Shown here: positions 23,939-32,406 of the stretch, piece by piece
How the letters are laid out: each line of letters starts with the position of its first letter
Numbering within the stretch: position 1 is the first letter of the stretch
DNA from: Pseudacidovorax sp. NFM-22
GTDB lineage: Bacteria > Pseudomonadota > Gammaproteobacteria > Burkholderiales > Burkholderiaceae_C
NCBI RefSeq assembly: GCF_021401245.1
Contig: NZ_JACBFY010000003.1
Coordinates: forward strand, 186,001 to 250,000
DNA: 64,000 nucleotides
Reading direction: 5' to 3'
Translations under genes and position numbers: made by a program
The notes under the pieces: model-generated
What the model was told of the DNA's origin: nothing
Seen by the model: only the letters and a program-made list of their open reading frames with translations
Database searches by the model: none

Positions 23939-25074
23939 GCTGTCACCACCGGAATGTCCTTGAATCGGCCGTACGCGTAATGCGCCGCGCACGCCCCCTC
24001 GCTCGACACCATGCAGGAGCCGACCGGGTTTTCCGGCGTGCACACGGTGCCGAAAATCTTGCAGTCGGTCGGCTTCTTGACGCCGCGCAGAATCGCGCCG
24101 CACTCGCAGGCCTTGTTGTCGGCCACCGGCCGGTAGCCGACATCGAAGCGGCGCTCGGCGTCGAACTCGGCGAAGGCCGGCCGTATCTTCAGCGCGCTGT
24201 ACGGCACTTCGCCCAGGCCGCGCCATTCGAAGCTTGGCCGCAGCTCGAACACCTCCGACACCTTCTGCTGCGCGGCGAGGTTGCCGTCACGGTCGACCGC
24301 GCGGGTGAATTCGTTCTCGACGTGAGCGCGGCCCTCATTCACCTGACGCACCAGCATCAGGATGGCCTGCATCACGTCCAGCGGCTCGAAGCCGGCGATC
24401 ACGACCGGCTTGCGGTATTCCTCGGCGAAATGCTCGTAGGGCGCGGCGCCGATGACGATGCTCACGTGCGCCGGACCGATGAAGCCATCGATCGGCACCG
24501 TGCCGTACTGACGTACTTCCGGTGATTCCAGGATGTGGGTGATGGCCGACGGGGTTAGCACGTGGCAGCACAGCACGCTGAAATTCTTCAGCCCCTCGCG
24601 CTGCGCGCGCAGGATGGCGAGCGCGGTCGGCGGCGTCGTCGTTTCGAAGCCGATGGCGAAGAACACCACCTGACGCTCCGGGTTGTCGCGGGCGACGGTC
24701 AGCGCGTCGGCCGCCGAATACACCATGCGGACGTCGCCGCCACGCGCCTTCGCTTTGGTCAGCGACAGGCTGTCGGAGGCCGGCACGCGCATCGTGTCGC
24801 CATAGGTGCAGACGATCACGTCGTGTTCAAGCGCCAGCTTGATCGCCATGTCGACGCGGCCGATCGGCAGTACGCAAACCGGACAGCCCGGGCCGTGGAT
24901 CATGCGCACATTGGCCGGCAGCAGTTCGCTCACGCCGTAGCGCGAAATGGCGTGCGTGTGGCCACCGCAGAACTCCATGAAGCTGTAGGTGCGTGCCGGG
25001 TCGGCCTCGGCCGCGATGCGCGCTCCGATCTGTTTGGCGATGTCGCCGTCGCGGAATTCGTCGATGTATTTCAT
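23935..25074 (-). CDS. hypD: Hydrogenase maturation protein HypD
   Basis: Iron-sulfur scaffold on which the Fe(CN)2CO unit is assembled with HypC. 379 residues from the ATG at 25074 (MKYIDEFRDGDIAKQ). Conserved motifs in order: FCGGHTHAISRYG, IHGPGCPVCVLP, IGFETTTPPTA, and the C-terminal 4Fe-4S cysteines in ACECGAILRG, DCKIFG, CTPENPVGSC and EGAC. It overlaps hypC upstream and hypE downstream by four bases. The longer frame upstream is a shadow of hypC. Confidence 0.96.
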   Translation of the reverse strand: MKYIDEFRDGDIAKQIGARIAAEADPARTYSFMEFCGGHTHAISRYGVSELLPANVRMIHGPGCPVCVLPIGRVDMAIKLALEHDVIVCTYGDTMRVPASDSLSLTKAKARGGDVRMVYSAADALTVARDNPERQVVFFAIGFETTTPPTALAILRAQREGLKNFSVLCCHVLTPSAITHILESPEVRQYGTVPIDGFIGPAHVSIVIGAAPYEHFAEEYRKPVVIAGFEPLDVMQAILMLVRQVNEGRAHVENEFTRAVDRDGNLAAQQKVSEVFELRPSFEWRGLGEVPYSALKIRPAFAEFDAERRFDVGYRPVADNKACECGAILRGVKKPTDCKIFGTVCTPENPVGSCMVSSEGACAAHYAYGRFKDIPVVTA

Positions 25075-25313
25075 GGAAGCACGTCCGCCCCCACATTCAT
25101 GGCCGCCATCTCGGCGAACAGCGCCAACGTGCGCTCCGCCTCTTCGGGGTCGATGGTGCCGATGGCGTGGCCCACGTGCACGATCACGTAGTCGCCGACC
25201 TTCACGTCGGCCACCAGAGCAATGGAGATCTCCTTGCGGATGCCGCCGAGGTCGACCACGGCCTGGTCGTCGGGCCGCAGCTCCACCAGCCGCGCGGGGA
25301 TGGCTAGGCACAT
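25071..25313 (-). CDS. hypC: Hydrogenase maturation chaperone HypC
   Basis: Small chaperone of 80 residues that carries the iron-ligand complex between HypD and the large-subunit precursor. It begins MCLAIPARL, with the functional cysteine at position 2. The barrel segments VDLGGIRKEIS and VGDYVIVHVGHAIGTID are typical. It overlaps hypF and hypD. A second family member, HoxL, is encoded at 31088-31390 and probably serves the membrane-bound enzyme. Confidence 0.95.
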   Translation of the reverse strand: MCLAIPARLVELRPDDQAVVDLGGIRKEISIALVADVKVGDYVIVHVGHAIGTIDPEEAERTLALFAEMAAMNVGADVLP

Positions 25314-26479
25314 GGTTTGGTTTCCTTTTCGTGGGGGATGTTTTCAGAGGCCATGGTCTCGATCTGTCGCGCGGCCACCCAGGCCTGGCCGAGCGCCAGG
25401 CCCGCGTCGCCACAACCCTTCGTGCGGGGCAGGTGCACGCGCAGGCCGGCGCCTTGCAGGCTCTCGGTCACGCGTTCGCGCAATACACGGTTGAAGAAGC
25501 AGCCGCCGCCCAGGCACACATAGTCCGTGCCGTGGTCGCGCGCGGCCTGCGTGGCCCAGTGCGCAAGCGCATCGGCCAGCGCAAGGTGAAAACCCGCCGC
25601 CGCCGCGTCCACGCGATCGGGGTCCACACTGAGCAGCGCGGCGAACAGGCCGCGCACATCAAGCCGGTGCTGCCCATCGGCCAAGGTGTCGGTGAGCACC
25701 TCGGCCTGGGTGGCGGGCAAGGGCTCTTGCGCCGGCTGTTGCGCCAGCCATCGGCTGGCGGCCGCTTCGAGCGCGATGGCGGCCTCGGCCTCTTCGGTTT
25801 GGCGCACGCTCAGGCCCAGCGCGGCGGCGGCGGCGTCGAACCAGCGCCCGGCGCTGCTGGTGGGTGGGCAGTTCAGGCCGCGTTCCAGCATCTGCTGCAC
25901 GCCGCGCGCCGTGGCCTCGCCCACCACCGGCGCAAAGCGCGGCACGGTTTGAGCGCCCCGGTCCAGCGCGTGTAGGGCGCTGGCGGCCATCCGCCAGGGT
26001 TCTCGCGCGGCGCGGTCGCCACCGGGCAGGGCCAGCGGGTGCAGGTGGCCCAGGCGCCGGAACCGCGCGCCGTCCACGAGCAACAGTTCGCCGCCCCAGG
26101 CCGCGCCGTCATCGCCCAGGCCCACGCCATCGAGCGCGAGGCCGATCACCGGGCCGTCAAGGCCGTGCTCGGCGACCACTGCAGCGATGTGCGCGTGGTG
26201 GTGCTGCACGCCGATGGCGGGCACGCCCAGCGTTTCGGCGATGTCCATGGCCAGGCGGCTGCTGAAGAAATCGGGATGCAGGTCGTGCGCCACCGCCCGC
26301 ACCGGCCCATGTTGCTGCAACAGCGCGCGGGCCGAGGCTTCGAGCGCGGCGCAGGCGGCCGGGTCGCTCAGGTCGCCATGCACCGCCGACCAGTGAGCCC
26401 GGCCCTGTGCATCAAGCAGGCACGCGGCGTTTTTCAGCCAGGCACCGCAGGCCAGCACGTTGGGCGGGAGGGGGGCCAT
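25304..26479 (-). CDS. hypF: Short-form carbamoyltransferase HypF
   Basis: Carbamoyltransferase that feeds HypE. At 391 residues it holds only the Kae1-like C-terminal part. The N-terminal acylphosphatase, zinc-finger and YrdC-type domains of full HypF (about 750 residues) are absent. Visible motifs are DLHPDFFSSRLA, the metal site VQHHHAHIAAVVAEH, LALDGVGLGDDGAAWGGELL and LGGGCFFNRVL. The start is clean and follows hypB by seven bases, so this is a real short form. The truncated HypF1 of C. necator, recalled at about 394 residues, is active, so this one probably is too. Confidence 0.92.
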   Translation of the reverse strand: MAPLPPNVLACGAWLKNAACLLDAQGRAHWSAVHGDLSDPAACAALEASARALLQQHGPVRAVAHDLHPDFFSSRLAMDIAETLGVPAIGVQHHHAHIAAVVAEHGLDGPVIGLALDGVGLGDDGAAWGGELLLVDGARFRRLGHLHPLALPGGDRAAREPWRMAASALHALDRGAQTVPRFAPVVGEATARGVQQMLERGLNCPPTSSAGRWFDAAAAALGLSVRQTEEAEAAIALEAAASRWLAQQPAQEPLPATQAEVLTDTLADGQHRLDVRGLFAALLSVDPDRVDAAAAGFHLALADALAHWATQAARDHGTDYVCLGGGCFFNRVLRERVTESLQGAGLRVHLPRTKGCGDAGLALGQAWVAARQIETMASENIPHEKETKPCA

Positions 26480-26486
26480 GTCGGTT

Positions 26487-27443
26487 TCAGTGCGCGGTGG
26501 CGCTGCCCAGGGCTTCCCGTGCTTGCGCGAGCTCGGCTTCGAGTTGGCGCACGCGCTCGCGCAAGGCGGCCTCGGCGTTGGGTTCGCCGTGCGGGTGGTA
26601 GTGATCGTGGCCGATGCGGTGGTCCAGCCAGTGCAGCCAGGCGTCCATGCCCTCGCCAGTGGTGGCCGAGAGCTGGATCACCTCGATGCCCGGGTTCACC
26701 CGCCGCGCAAGCTCGATGCAGCGCGCCACGTCGAAGCGCACGTGCGGCAGCAGGTCGATCTTGTTGAGCACCATCAGCGAGGCGGCGGCGAACATGTCGG
26801 GGTACTTCAGTGGCTTGTCTTCGCCCTCGGTCACCGAGAGGATGGCCACCTTCGCGGCCTCGCCCAGGTCCCACACGGCGGGGCACACCAGGTTGCCCAC
26901 GTTCTCGATGAAGAGTAGGCTGTGCGTGCCGTGGTCACCTTGATGATGGTGGTCGTGCCCATGGTCGTGATCGTGGCCATCGTGCGAGTGCAGCCGCGCA
27001 AAAGCCTCGGCCACCATGGGCGCGTCGAGGTGGCAGCCCTTGCCGGTGTTGACCTGGATCGCGGGCGCGCCCGTGGCGCGGATGCGGTCGGCGTCAAAGC
27101 TGGTCTGCTGGTCGCCCTCGATCACCGCCACGTGCAGGCCGGGCGCGTGCGCCTTGAGCGCTTCGATGGTGGCGCACAGCAGCGTGGTCTTGCCCGAGCC
27201 CGGGCTGGAGACCAGGTTGAGCGCGGTCACGCCGTGGGCCTGGAAGTGCGCGCGGTTGTGCGCGGCCACGCGGTTGTTGGCGCCGAGGATGTCGGTCTCC
27301 AGCTTGATGGCGCGCGCCTGGCTCATGCCGGGCACCGAAACGCGCGCCGCACCGGCACCGAAGTGCAGGTCGCCGCTGGCGGAGTTCACCTGCACGGCCT
27401 CGGGCGTGGCGGGGTGGTCACTGCATCCACATACGACACACAT
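26487..27443 (-). CDS. hypB: Nickel-insertion GTPase HypB with internal His-rich insert
   Basis: GTPase that works with HypA to deliver nickel to the large subunit. 318 residues from the ATG at 27443. The N-terminal MCVVCGCSD holds the high-affinity nickel motif. The P-loop is [11 protein letters not shown], with [13 protein letters not shown] after it and NKIDLLP as the base-specificity motif. A His/Asp-rich run ([16 protein letters not shown], then GDHGTHS) sits near the middle of the G domain instead of the N-terminus. A second His cluster (HDHYHPHG) follows. Both may store nickel. Confidence 0.95.
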   Translation of the reverse strand: MCVVCGCSDHPATPEAVQVNSASGDLHFGAGAARVSVPGMSQARAIKLETDILGANNRVAAHNRAHFQAHGVTALNLVSSPGSGKTTLLCATIEALKAHAPGLHVAVIEGDQQTSFDADRIRATGAPAIQVNTGKGCHLDAPMVAEAFARLHSHDGHDHDHGHDHHHQGDHGTHSLLFIENVGNLVCPAVWDLGEAAKVAILSVTEGEDKPLKYPDMFAAASLMVLNKIDLLPHVRFDVARCIELARRVNPGIEVIQLSATTGEGMDAWLHWLDHRIGHDHYHPHGEPNAEAALRERVRQLEAELAQAREALGSATAH

Positions 27444-27469
27444 GGTCGGCCTCCTGTTCTCGTGGGGTT

Positions 27470-27817
27470 TCAATCATCGGCCACTTGCATGTCCAGCACG
27501 CGCAATTCAGCGCCGCCGGTCGGTTGCAAATGGAAGCAGCCGCAGGCCGGGCAGGCGTCGCCGCGCTGCGCCAGGGCCACGGTCTGCGAGCAGCCCAGGC
27601 ACCAGGCCTGGCCCAGGGGTTCCTCGATCTGGATCGCCGCGCCGTCCAGCAGCGTGCCCGGGGCGAGCGCCTCCAGCGCGAAGCGCAGCGCGCGCACGTC
27701 CACGCCCGCGAGCTGGCCAGCCTCGAGCCGCAGCGCAAGCAGGCGCTGAAAGCCTTCGCGCGCGGCCGTGTCTTCCACCAGCTGGAGCACGCCACCGGCC
27801 AGGCTGGCTTCATGCAT
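27470..27817 (-). CDS. hypA: Hydrogenase nickel incorporation protein HypA
   Basis: Nickel metallochaperone and partner of HypB, 115 residues. The nickel site is the N-terminal MHE (histidine at position 2), here in MHEASLAGG. The zinc site is two CxxC pairs, CLGC and CPAC, at about residues 73 and 89. The start at 27817 is fixed by the invariant MHE; the frame runs further upstream but only into hoxV. It overlaps the end of hoxV by eight bases. Confidence 0.94.
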   Translation of the reverse strand: MHEASLAGGVLQLVEDTAAREGFQRLLALRLEAGQLAGVDVRALRFALEALAPGTLLDGAAIQIEEPLGQAWCLGCSQTVALAQRGDACPACGCFHLQPTGGAELRVLDMQVADD

Positions 27818-28967
27818 GGCTGGCCTCCTGCAGCGCCGGGCGCGCGGGGGAGCCCAGGCGTTCGATGGTGAAGGGCACACAGGGGTCGAACGCGGCTACC
27901 AGCAGGTTTACGCGCCGGGTGATCTCCCACTCGGGCATTTCGGGGTCAAGCAGCGCCAGGCGCTGCGCCACCTCGCCTTGCGGGTGGAAGTTCCACTCGG
28001 TGGGTGCCACCACGCGGCAGGCCAGCACGCGCTGCGTCCCTGGGTCGACCTCGACCTGGTGCACCAGCAGGCCGCGCGCCATCTCCATCCAGGCCAGGCC
28101 GCGCCGGGGGCCGGGGGCCACGGCGCCCCAGTCCAGGCAGGCGTCATCGCTGTCGAGCGCGAGGCGCGCCAACTCGACGATGCGCGTGCCCAGCAGCGCC
28201 CAGGGCGTGAGCGGCACGCCGTCGGCCACGGCACCGAGGCGGCTCCAGGGGCCGGTGTGGGCGCAGGCGCCGTGCCACAGCGGGCGCAGCGCGAACGCGG
28301 GCTTGTGCGCGAGCGTGGCGCCCAGCGTGCAAAGGCTGGGCGGGTGGCCGTGCGGGCGCAGCGCGGTGTCGGTCGTGAGTGGGGCGAAGGCGTCGGCGCT
28401 GTGGGCGCGGCGCAGCAGCAGGGGCAACCACTGCCCGTGGCGCTGGCCCCAGGTGTCGAGCCATTCGGTGCCGCCGGCCTGCCAGGCCGCGAGCCAGTCG
28501 GCGGCGGGCCTGTGCAGCAGCGCGTGTTGCAGCCAGTCGCGCAGCGCGGGCCAGGGGTCGGTGTCGTTCTGCGCGGGCCAGGGGCAACTGCGCAGCGCGG
28601 TGGCGGCCTGCGCCGCCACGGGCGCATCACCCGGCGCGAGCAGGCGCGGCCAGTCCAGGCCGATGCGGCGGATGTGCTCCGCCGCCGTCTCGCGGCGCAG
28701 GCGCTCGGCCACGGCATCGGGCGGCGGCTGCAGGCCAGGTGCGGCCGCACCGATGGCGAGCTGGCTGCACAGGCGGTGAGCGTGGCTGCACAGGTTGAAC
28801 AAGCTGGCCATGAGCCCGGGCAGCCGCGCCGCCGGCACGCCGTGGCCCATGCGCGCGGCCCAGTCCTGGCGCGTGCTCTGCAGGTTGTGCGGCGGCGGCG
28901 CGCCCGGCGTGAAGCGCAGCGCACCCGCCAGCTGGGGCAGGCTTGCGAGGGAGACGGGGTTCGTCAC
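27810..28967 (-). CDS. hoxV: HoxV/HupK hydrogenase maturation scaffold
   Basis: A 385-residue relative of hydrogenase large subunits thought to act as a scaffold for the iron-ligand unit in aerobic maturation. The C-terminal part keeps large-subunit-like segments (ARGLLVHQVEVD, VVAPTEWNFHPQGEVAQRL and AAFDPCVPFTIE). It retains a single DPC cysteine and lacks the full CxxC pairs, so it is not a hydrogenase. Position between hoxT and hypA matches hoxV of C. necator. ATGA overlap with hoxT. Confidence 0.88.
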   Translation of the reverse strand: MTNPVSLASLPQLAGALRFTPGAPPPHNLQSTRQDWAARMGHGVPAARLPGLMASLFNLCSHAHRLCSQLAIGAAAPGLQPPPDAVAERLRRETAAEHIRRIGLDWPRLLAPGDAPVAAQAATALRSCPWPAQNDTDPWPALRDWLQHALLHRPAADWLAAWQAGGTEWLDTWGQRHGQWLPLLLRRAHSADAFAPLTTDTALRPHGHPPSLCTLGATLAHKPAFALRPLWHGACAHTGPWSRLGAVADGVPLTPWALLGTRIVELARLALDSDDACLDWGAVAPGPRRGLAWMEMARGLLVHQVEVDPGTQRVLACRVVAPTEWNFHPQGEVAQRLALLDPEMPEWEITRRVNLLVAAFDPCVPFTIERLGSPARPALQEASHA

Positions 28968-29437
28968 GCACGGCCTCCTAGAAAGAAGGCGCGGCGGGAG
29001 GGCACTGGTGGCGGGGTCCCTTGCGGCGCGGGCCGGGTGAGCGCCAGGCCCTGGCGCGCGGTCTCGCGCGCCAGGGCCTGCGTGGCGAACTCGCCCATGG
29101 GTGAGAACAGCGCGCAGGTCTCGTGGTAGCCGATGGCCGGGTCGTGCGCGCCGATGAAGTCGAAACGCTCGCTGCCGAAATCGCGCACAAAGCTGCGGCC
29201 CACCCGACCGTGGTGCGGCAGGGCCAACGCGGGCAGGCGCACCAGGCTCATGAACCAGGGCGTGATGAGCACGCCTTCGGCCACCGGATCATCGCCCTCG
29301 GTGGTGCTCCATTCAAAACCAATGGCCTCCACGCGCAGCGCGGCGTTGAGCAGCGGAATGCCCTGCATGCGCTCGGCTTGCACGCGCTCGAAGTAAGCGA
29401 CCAGGGCCTGCACGCGGGGTTCCAGAAGAGGCTTCAT
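28964..29437 (-). CDS. hoxT: HybE-family hydrogenase assembly chaperone HoxT
   Basis: A 157-residue protein of the HybE/HupJ/HoxT family, involved in assembling the membrane-bound hydrogenase subunits. Visible family segments are GIPLLNAALRVEAIGFEW, LITPWFMSLVRLP and FDFIGAHDPAIGYHETCALFSPM. The ATG at 29437 was chosen because MKPLLEPRVQALVAYFERV is the conserved beginning; the upstream frame lies inside hoxR. It overlaps hoxR and hoxV by four bases each. Confidence 0.9.
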   Translation of the reverse strand: MKPLLEPRVQALVAYFERVQAERMQGIPLLNAALRVEAIGFEWSTTEGDDPVAEGVLITPWFMSLVRLPALALPHHGRVGRSFVRDFGSERFDFIGAHDPAIGYHETCALFSPMGEFATQALARETARQGLALTRPAPQGTPPPVPSRRAFFLGGRA

Positions 29438-29661
29438 GGCAGCAGAAGGAACTGATCGGGCTCGCAATCGCAATTCGGGCAGCGCCAGTGCGAGGGCAGG
29501 TCGGCGAAGGGCGTGCCGGCGGGGATCTGCCACTGCGGGTCCCCCACGGCGGGGTCGTAGACCCACCAGCAGATCTTGCATTCCAGGCGCGAGTCTGGCC
29601 GCAGCACCTCGCGTTTGCCGAGGTAGGAACCTTCGAAACCCTCGAAGTGTTCACTGCTCAT
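29434..29661 (-). CDS. hoxR: Rubredoxin HoxR
   Basis: A 75-residue rubredoxin. The iron is held by four cysteines in two pairs, LECKICWWVYDP and WRCPNCDCEPDQF, in the family spacing, with a 20-residue N-terminal extension. HoxR supports maturation of the iron-sulfur small subunit or its protection under O2 in MBH systems. It overlaps the hoxQ stop and is coupled to hoxT. Confidence 0.93.
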   Translation of the reverse strand: MSSEHFEGFEGSYLGKREVLRPDSRLECKICWWVYDPAVGDPQWQIPAGTPFADLPSHWRCPNCDCEPDQFLLLP

Positions 29662-30544
29662 GTCGCCTCCAGCCAGGCAGCCAGGCCATCACTTCGCGCA
29701 GGCGCTCGTGCGAATCGCTCAGGTCTTCGGGCGCGGCCATCGCCACCTCGGGCATGTCCACCACCTCCACCGTGTTGAGGATCACCTTGTCCATGGAGTT
29801 GTAGTACACCACGCGCCAGCAGTTCGGCAAGCGCGTGTTGGAGATGCGGCAGTTGCCATACCCGCGCGAGAGCATGAGCACGCGGCCGGTGCCGAGCTGG
29901 TGGTCCAGGAAGCCGATGTCTTCGGGCGTGACGGGCAGCAGCGTGAGGTTGACCACGTGCGAGACTTGGCCAGGCTGCCAGCGCACCACCTGGTCGCGGA
30001 TCTCGTCCACCAGCAGCGGCGCGTTCTGCACGTTAGGCGGCAGCGGGCCGTTCCACACAGGCCAGGTGGCCCACACGTCATCGGCGGCGGTGGCGGCGAA
30101 CAGCGAAGGCACCGGGCCGACCTCGATCGAGTCGTCCACCAGCACGGCGTCGCGGCCTTCTTCATGACGCCAAGTCATGAGGCGCCACACACCGGCGAAC
30201 ACCGACTCCTGCACGCGCACCTCGAGGTTGTCCGCGCCCAGCTGCACGATCGCACTGGACTCGCCCTCGCCCAGCACCTGGTTGAGGACGCGGAAATCGC
30301 GCGGCGCCAGCGCGCCCAGCGGCACCATGCCCGGGGCACCACCCTCGGCACCGCACTCGAGCAGGGCCAGCACCTGCTGCAGCGCGTGGCGCGCCTGGTC
30401 CAGGCCCACCAGATCTTCGGGCTCGGGCAGCACCGGCGGGCGATAGGTGCTCATGTCCTTGGGCAAGGGCAGGTAGTCGAGCGACTCGTCTCCGGGTTGC
30501 GTGCCCGGACCCAGGGCCACGAGCGGAATGGGGAAGTTTTTCAT
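29651..30544 (-). CDS. hoxQ: Hydrogenase small-subunit chaperone HoxQ/HupH
   Basis: A 297-residue member of the HupH/HyaF family, which with HoxO keeps the unfolded small-subunit precursor from premature Tat export. Motifs include LLECGAEGGAPGMVPLG, QVLGEGESSAIVQ and VLMLSRGYGNCRISNT, all typical of the family. The start at 30544 (MKNFPIPLVALGPG) is preceded by a purine-rich site. It ends eleven bases inside hoxR. Confidence 0.92.
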   Translation of the reverse strand: MKNFPIPLVALGPGTQPGDESLDYLPLPKDMSTYRPPVLPEPEDLVGLDQARHALQQVLALLECGAEGGAPGMVPLGALAPRDFRVLNQVLGEGESSAIVQLGADNLEVRVQESVFAGVWRLMTWRHEEGRDAVLVDDSIEVGPVPSLFAATAADDVWATWPVWNGPLPPNVQNAPLLVDEIRDQVVRWQPGQVSHVVNLTLLPVTPEDIGFLDHQLGTGRVLMLSRGYGNCRISNTRLPNCWRVVYYNSMDKVILNTVEVVDMPEVAMAAPEDLSDSHERLREVMAWLPGWRRHEQ

Positions 30545-30564
30545 CGGGTGAGTCCTTGAGGGGT

Positions 30565-31068
30565 TCAGTGGCAGCCACCGGTTGCGCCGGAAGAAGCAAC
30601 CGTCTTGCTCACGACCGGAATGCCGACGGTGGGGGGGCGCGAAGGCGGCATGCGCAGCGCGGCGTCCACGCCTTGCAGGTACGCGTCCCAGTCCTGCATG
30701 CCGGCGATGGCGGTGACGTATTGGCCGCCGCGGAAGAACAACAGCGAAGGCCAGCGCTGCGAGCCGTAGCGGCGCGCCACCGCGTCCTCGCTCTCGCGCG
30801 GCACGGCGGCCACCGCGAAGCGGCCAGGGAACACCTTCATCAGCTCGGGCAGCACGGCGGCCACGTCCTGGCCCTCTGGAAAACGCACAGCGTCGCCGGC
30901 CAGCAGCAGCACGCGGTCGCCGGGCTGCGCGGCCCAGTCGGCCACGCTGGTTTCGTCCACGAGCGCGGCGCCGAAGTCGCGCACCAGGCGCATCACCAGC
31001 GGCGCGGCGGGGTCGGTACTGGGCGGGGTGACGGCCAGCGGACGCAAGGGTGTGTCGGTGGTGGTCAT
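30565..31068 (-). CDS. hoxO: Thioredoxin-like chaperone HoxO/HyaE family
   Basis: A 167-residue thioredoxin-fold protein of the HyaE/HupG/HoxO family that binds the Tat signal of the small subunit. The fold is visible in RVLLLAGDAVRFPEGQDV, the PGRFAVAAVPRESED region and RWPSLLFFRGGQYVTAI. The CxxC redox motif is absent, as expected for the family. The ATG at 31068 follows a GGAGA site. Twenty bases separate it from hoxQ. Confidence 0.9.
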   Translation of the reverse strand: MTTTDTPLRPLAVTPPSTDPAAPLVMRLVRDFGAALVDETSVADWAAQPGDRVLLLAGDAVRFPEGQDVAAVLPELMKVFPGRFAVAAVPRESEDAVARRYGSQRWPSLLFFRGGQYVTAIAGMQDWDAYLQGVDAALRMPPSRPPTVGIPVVSKTVASSGATGGCH

Positions 31069-31087
31069 GAAATGTCTCCTGAAGCAT

Positions 31088-31390
31088 TCAACCGTGGGCG
31101 AGCTGGCGCAATTGCTCGGCACTCATGCGCGAGGGCAGCTCGAAGCCTGCCTCGCCGTCGGCGCCCTGGCCCTGCATGGCGTCCAGCACGAGATCGAGCG
31201 CAGCGTTGACCTCGCTGGCGCGCTCGGCGTCGATGCGCTCGCGCGCGTCGCCCAGAAACACCAGCAGCCAGTCGCCGGGCGCCACTTCGCCCACCAGCGC
31301 GGTGGTGACGCGGCGGCGCTCGCCGCGCCCTTCGCACAGCGCATGGCCGGGCTCGACGGCGGTGACCTGCATGGGCATGCCGATGCACAT
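31088..31390 (-). CDS. hoxL: HypC-family chaperone HoxL
   Basis: A 100-residue HypC/HoxL/HupF-type chaperone beginning MCIGMPMQVTAVEPGHALCEG, with the functional cysteine at position 2. VGEVAPGDWLLVFLGDARERID is the barrel segment. In C. necator, HoxL is dedicated to maturation of the membrane-bound hydrogenase HoxG. The start at 31390 is set by the conserved MC; it begins one base after hoxM ends. Confidence 0.92.
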   Translation of the reverse strand: MCIGMPMQVTAVEPGHALCEGRGERRRVTTALVGEVAPGDWLLVFLGDARERIDAERASEVNAALDLVLDAMQGQGADGEAGFELPSRMSAEQLRQLAHG

Positions 31391-31391
31391 G

Positions 31392-32057
31392 TCAGGCGCC
31401 CTGCCGAAAGAAGCGCTCATCGCCCTGGCGGCAGGCCGCGTCGGGCGCAGGGCGCTGGGTCTCGTAGGCGGCGAGCGCGAGCTCGTCCATGGTCACCGTC
31501 TCGCGACCGCTCAGGGGTTCGCGGCGCGGTGTAGGTTGGCCGCCCCAGCGCGCGATCTCGGCCACGGCCAGCGCCAGGGCCTCGTCCATCGCGGCCTTCA
31601 CTACCGGGCGCAGGCTGCCGCCGTAGTCCTCGAGCTCCTGCGGCTGACAGCCGATCAGCAGCACTTGCGCTGGGTACTGGCCGGTGAGCTGCGCGAGCGA
31701 GAGCACTTCCTGGAAACCGGTCTGGTGCAGGCTCATCTTTTTCGCGCCAAGAAAACGCGGCACCTCGTCGTCGCGCACCAGCTTCAGCGTGCCGGGGGCC
31801 AGGCCGTAGTCGATCGCGTCGAAGATCAGCAGGCGGTCGGCCTCCTGCACGTGCTGGATCAAATAGAGGCCCTGCGTGCCCCCATCCACCAACGACACGT
31901 GCGGCGCGAACTGATGGCGCTGCTGGAGGGCTTCGACGCAGCGCACGCCGAAGCCCTCGTCGGCCCACAGCAGGTTGCCGATGCCGAGCACGCAGATGGA
32001 GGAAGGTGGGGGGTCACCGCTGGGGTGACAGGCGGTTTTGGGCGAAGTGGGACACAT
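31392..32057 (-). CDS. hoxM: Hydrogenase maturation endopeptidase HoxM
   Basis: Protease that removes the C-terminal peptide of the HoxG precursor once nickel is in place. 221 residues. The nickel-contacting acidic residues are in GNLLWADEGFGVRCVE and LIFDAIDYG, and the histidine is in MSLHQTGFQEVL. The N-terminus (about 20 residues before ICVLGIGN) is longer than usual, so a later start is possible. The only precursor in the window with a C-terminal extension is HoxG. Confidence 0.94.
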   Translation of the reverse strand: MCPTSPKTACHPSGDPPPSSICVLGIGNLLWADEGFGVRCVEALQQRHQFAPHVSLVDGGTQGLYLIQHVQEADRLLIFDAIDYGLAPGTLKLVRDDEVPRFLGAKKMSLHQTGFQEVLSLAQLTGQYPAQVLLIGCQPQELEDYGGSLRPVVKAAMDEALALAVAEIARWGGQPTPRREPLSGRETVTMDELALAAYETQRPAPDAACRQGDERFFRQGA

Positions 32058-32074
32058 GCGGGAACTCCAGGCAA

Positions 32075-32404
32075 TTAGTGGGGAAAGGAGGCGGCCGCGC
32101 GCAAGCGCTTCCAGGCGTGGGAGCTGTCCCAGGCGGCTTGCTGCGCGAGCCAGAAGCCCGCGTCCACGTGGAACACGCGCGCGCAGCGGATCGCGGTGTC
32201 GGGCGACATCGCGCGCTGGCCGTGCACCAGCTCGTGCAGCCGGCAGCGCGAGAGGCCCAACAACCGCGCGGCCTCGCTCTGGTTGAGCGAGAGCGGCTGT
32301 AGGCAGGTGCGCGCCAGCAACCGCCCCGGATGCGTGGGTACGCGCAGCGGCACGCCCACCGGCGGCAGGGCCGGGGCGAGCTTGAGGGCGGTTGCGCGGC
32401 GCAT
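32075..32404 (-). CDS. HigA/VapI-type helix-turn-helix regulator in the hox operon
   Basis: A 109-residue XRE-fold protein of the HigA antidote subfamily. Residues about 25-90 read HPGRLLARTCLQPLSLNQSE, AARLLGLSRCRLHELVHG and AMSPDTAIRCARVFHVDAGFW, the standard HigA layout. No HigB toxin is adjacent. It sits in line with the hox genes, two bases after hoxZ and 17 bases before hoxM, a place where C. necator has no gene. It is either a captured orphan antitoxin or an operon-internal regulator. Confidence 0.85.
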   Translation of the reverse strand: MRRATALKLAPALPPVGVPLRVPTHPGRLLARTCLQPLSLNQSEAARLLGLSRCRLHELVHGQRAMSPDTAIRCARVFHVDAGFWLAQQAAWDSSHAWKRLRAAASFPH

Positions 32405-32406
32405 GC

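Noticed and set aside
26940-27000. Tandem repeat or CRISPR-like signal in the His codon run of hypB
   Set aside because: The repetition comes from alternating His, Asp and Gly codons within the coding frame; there are no spacers.
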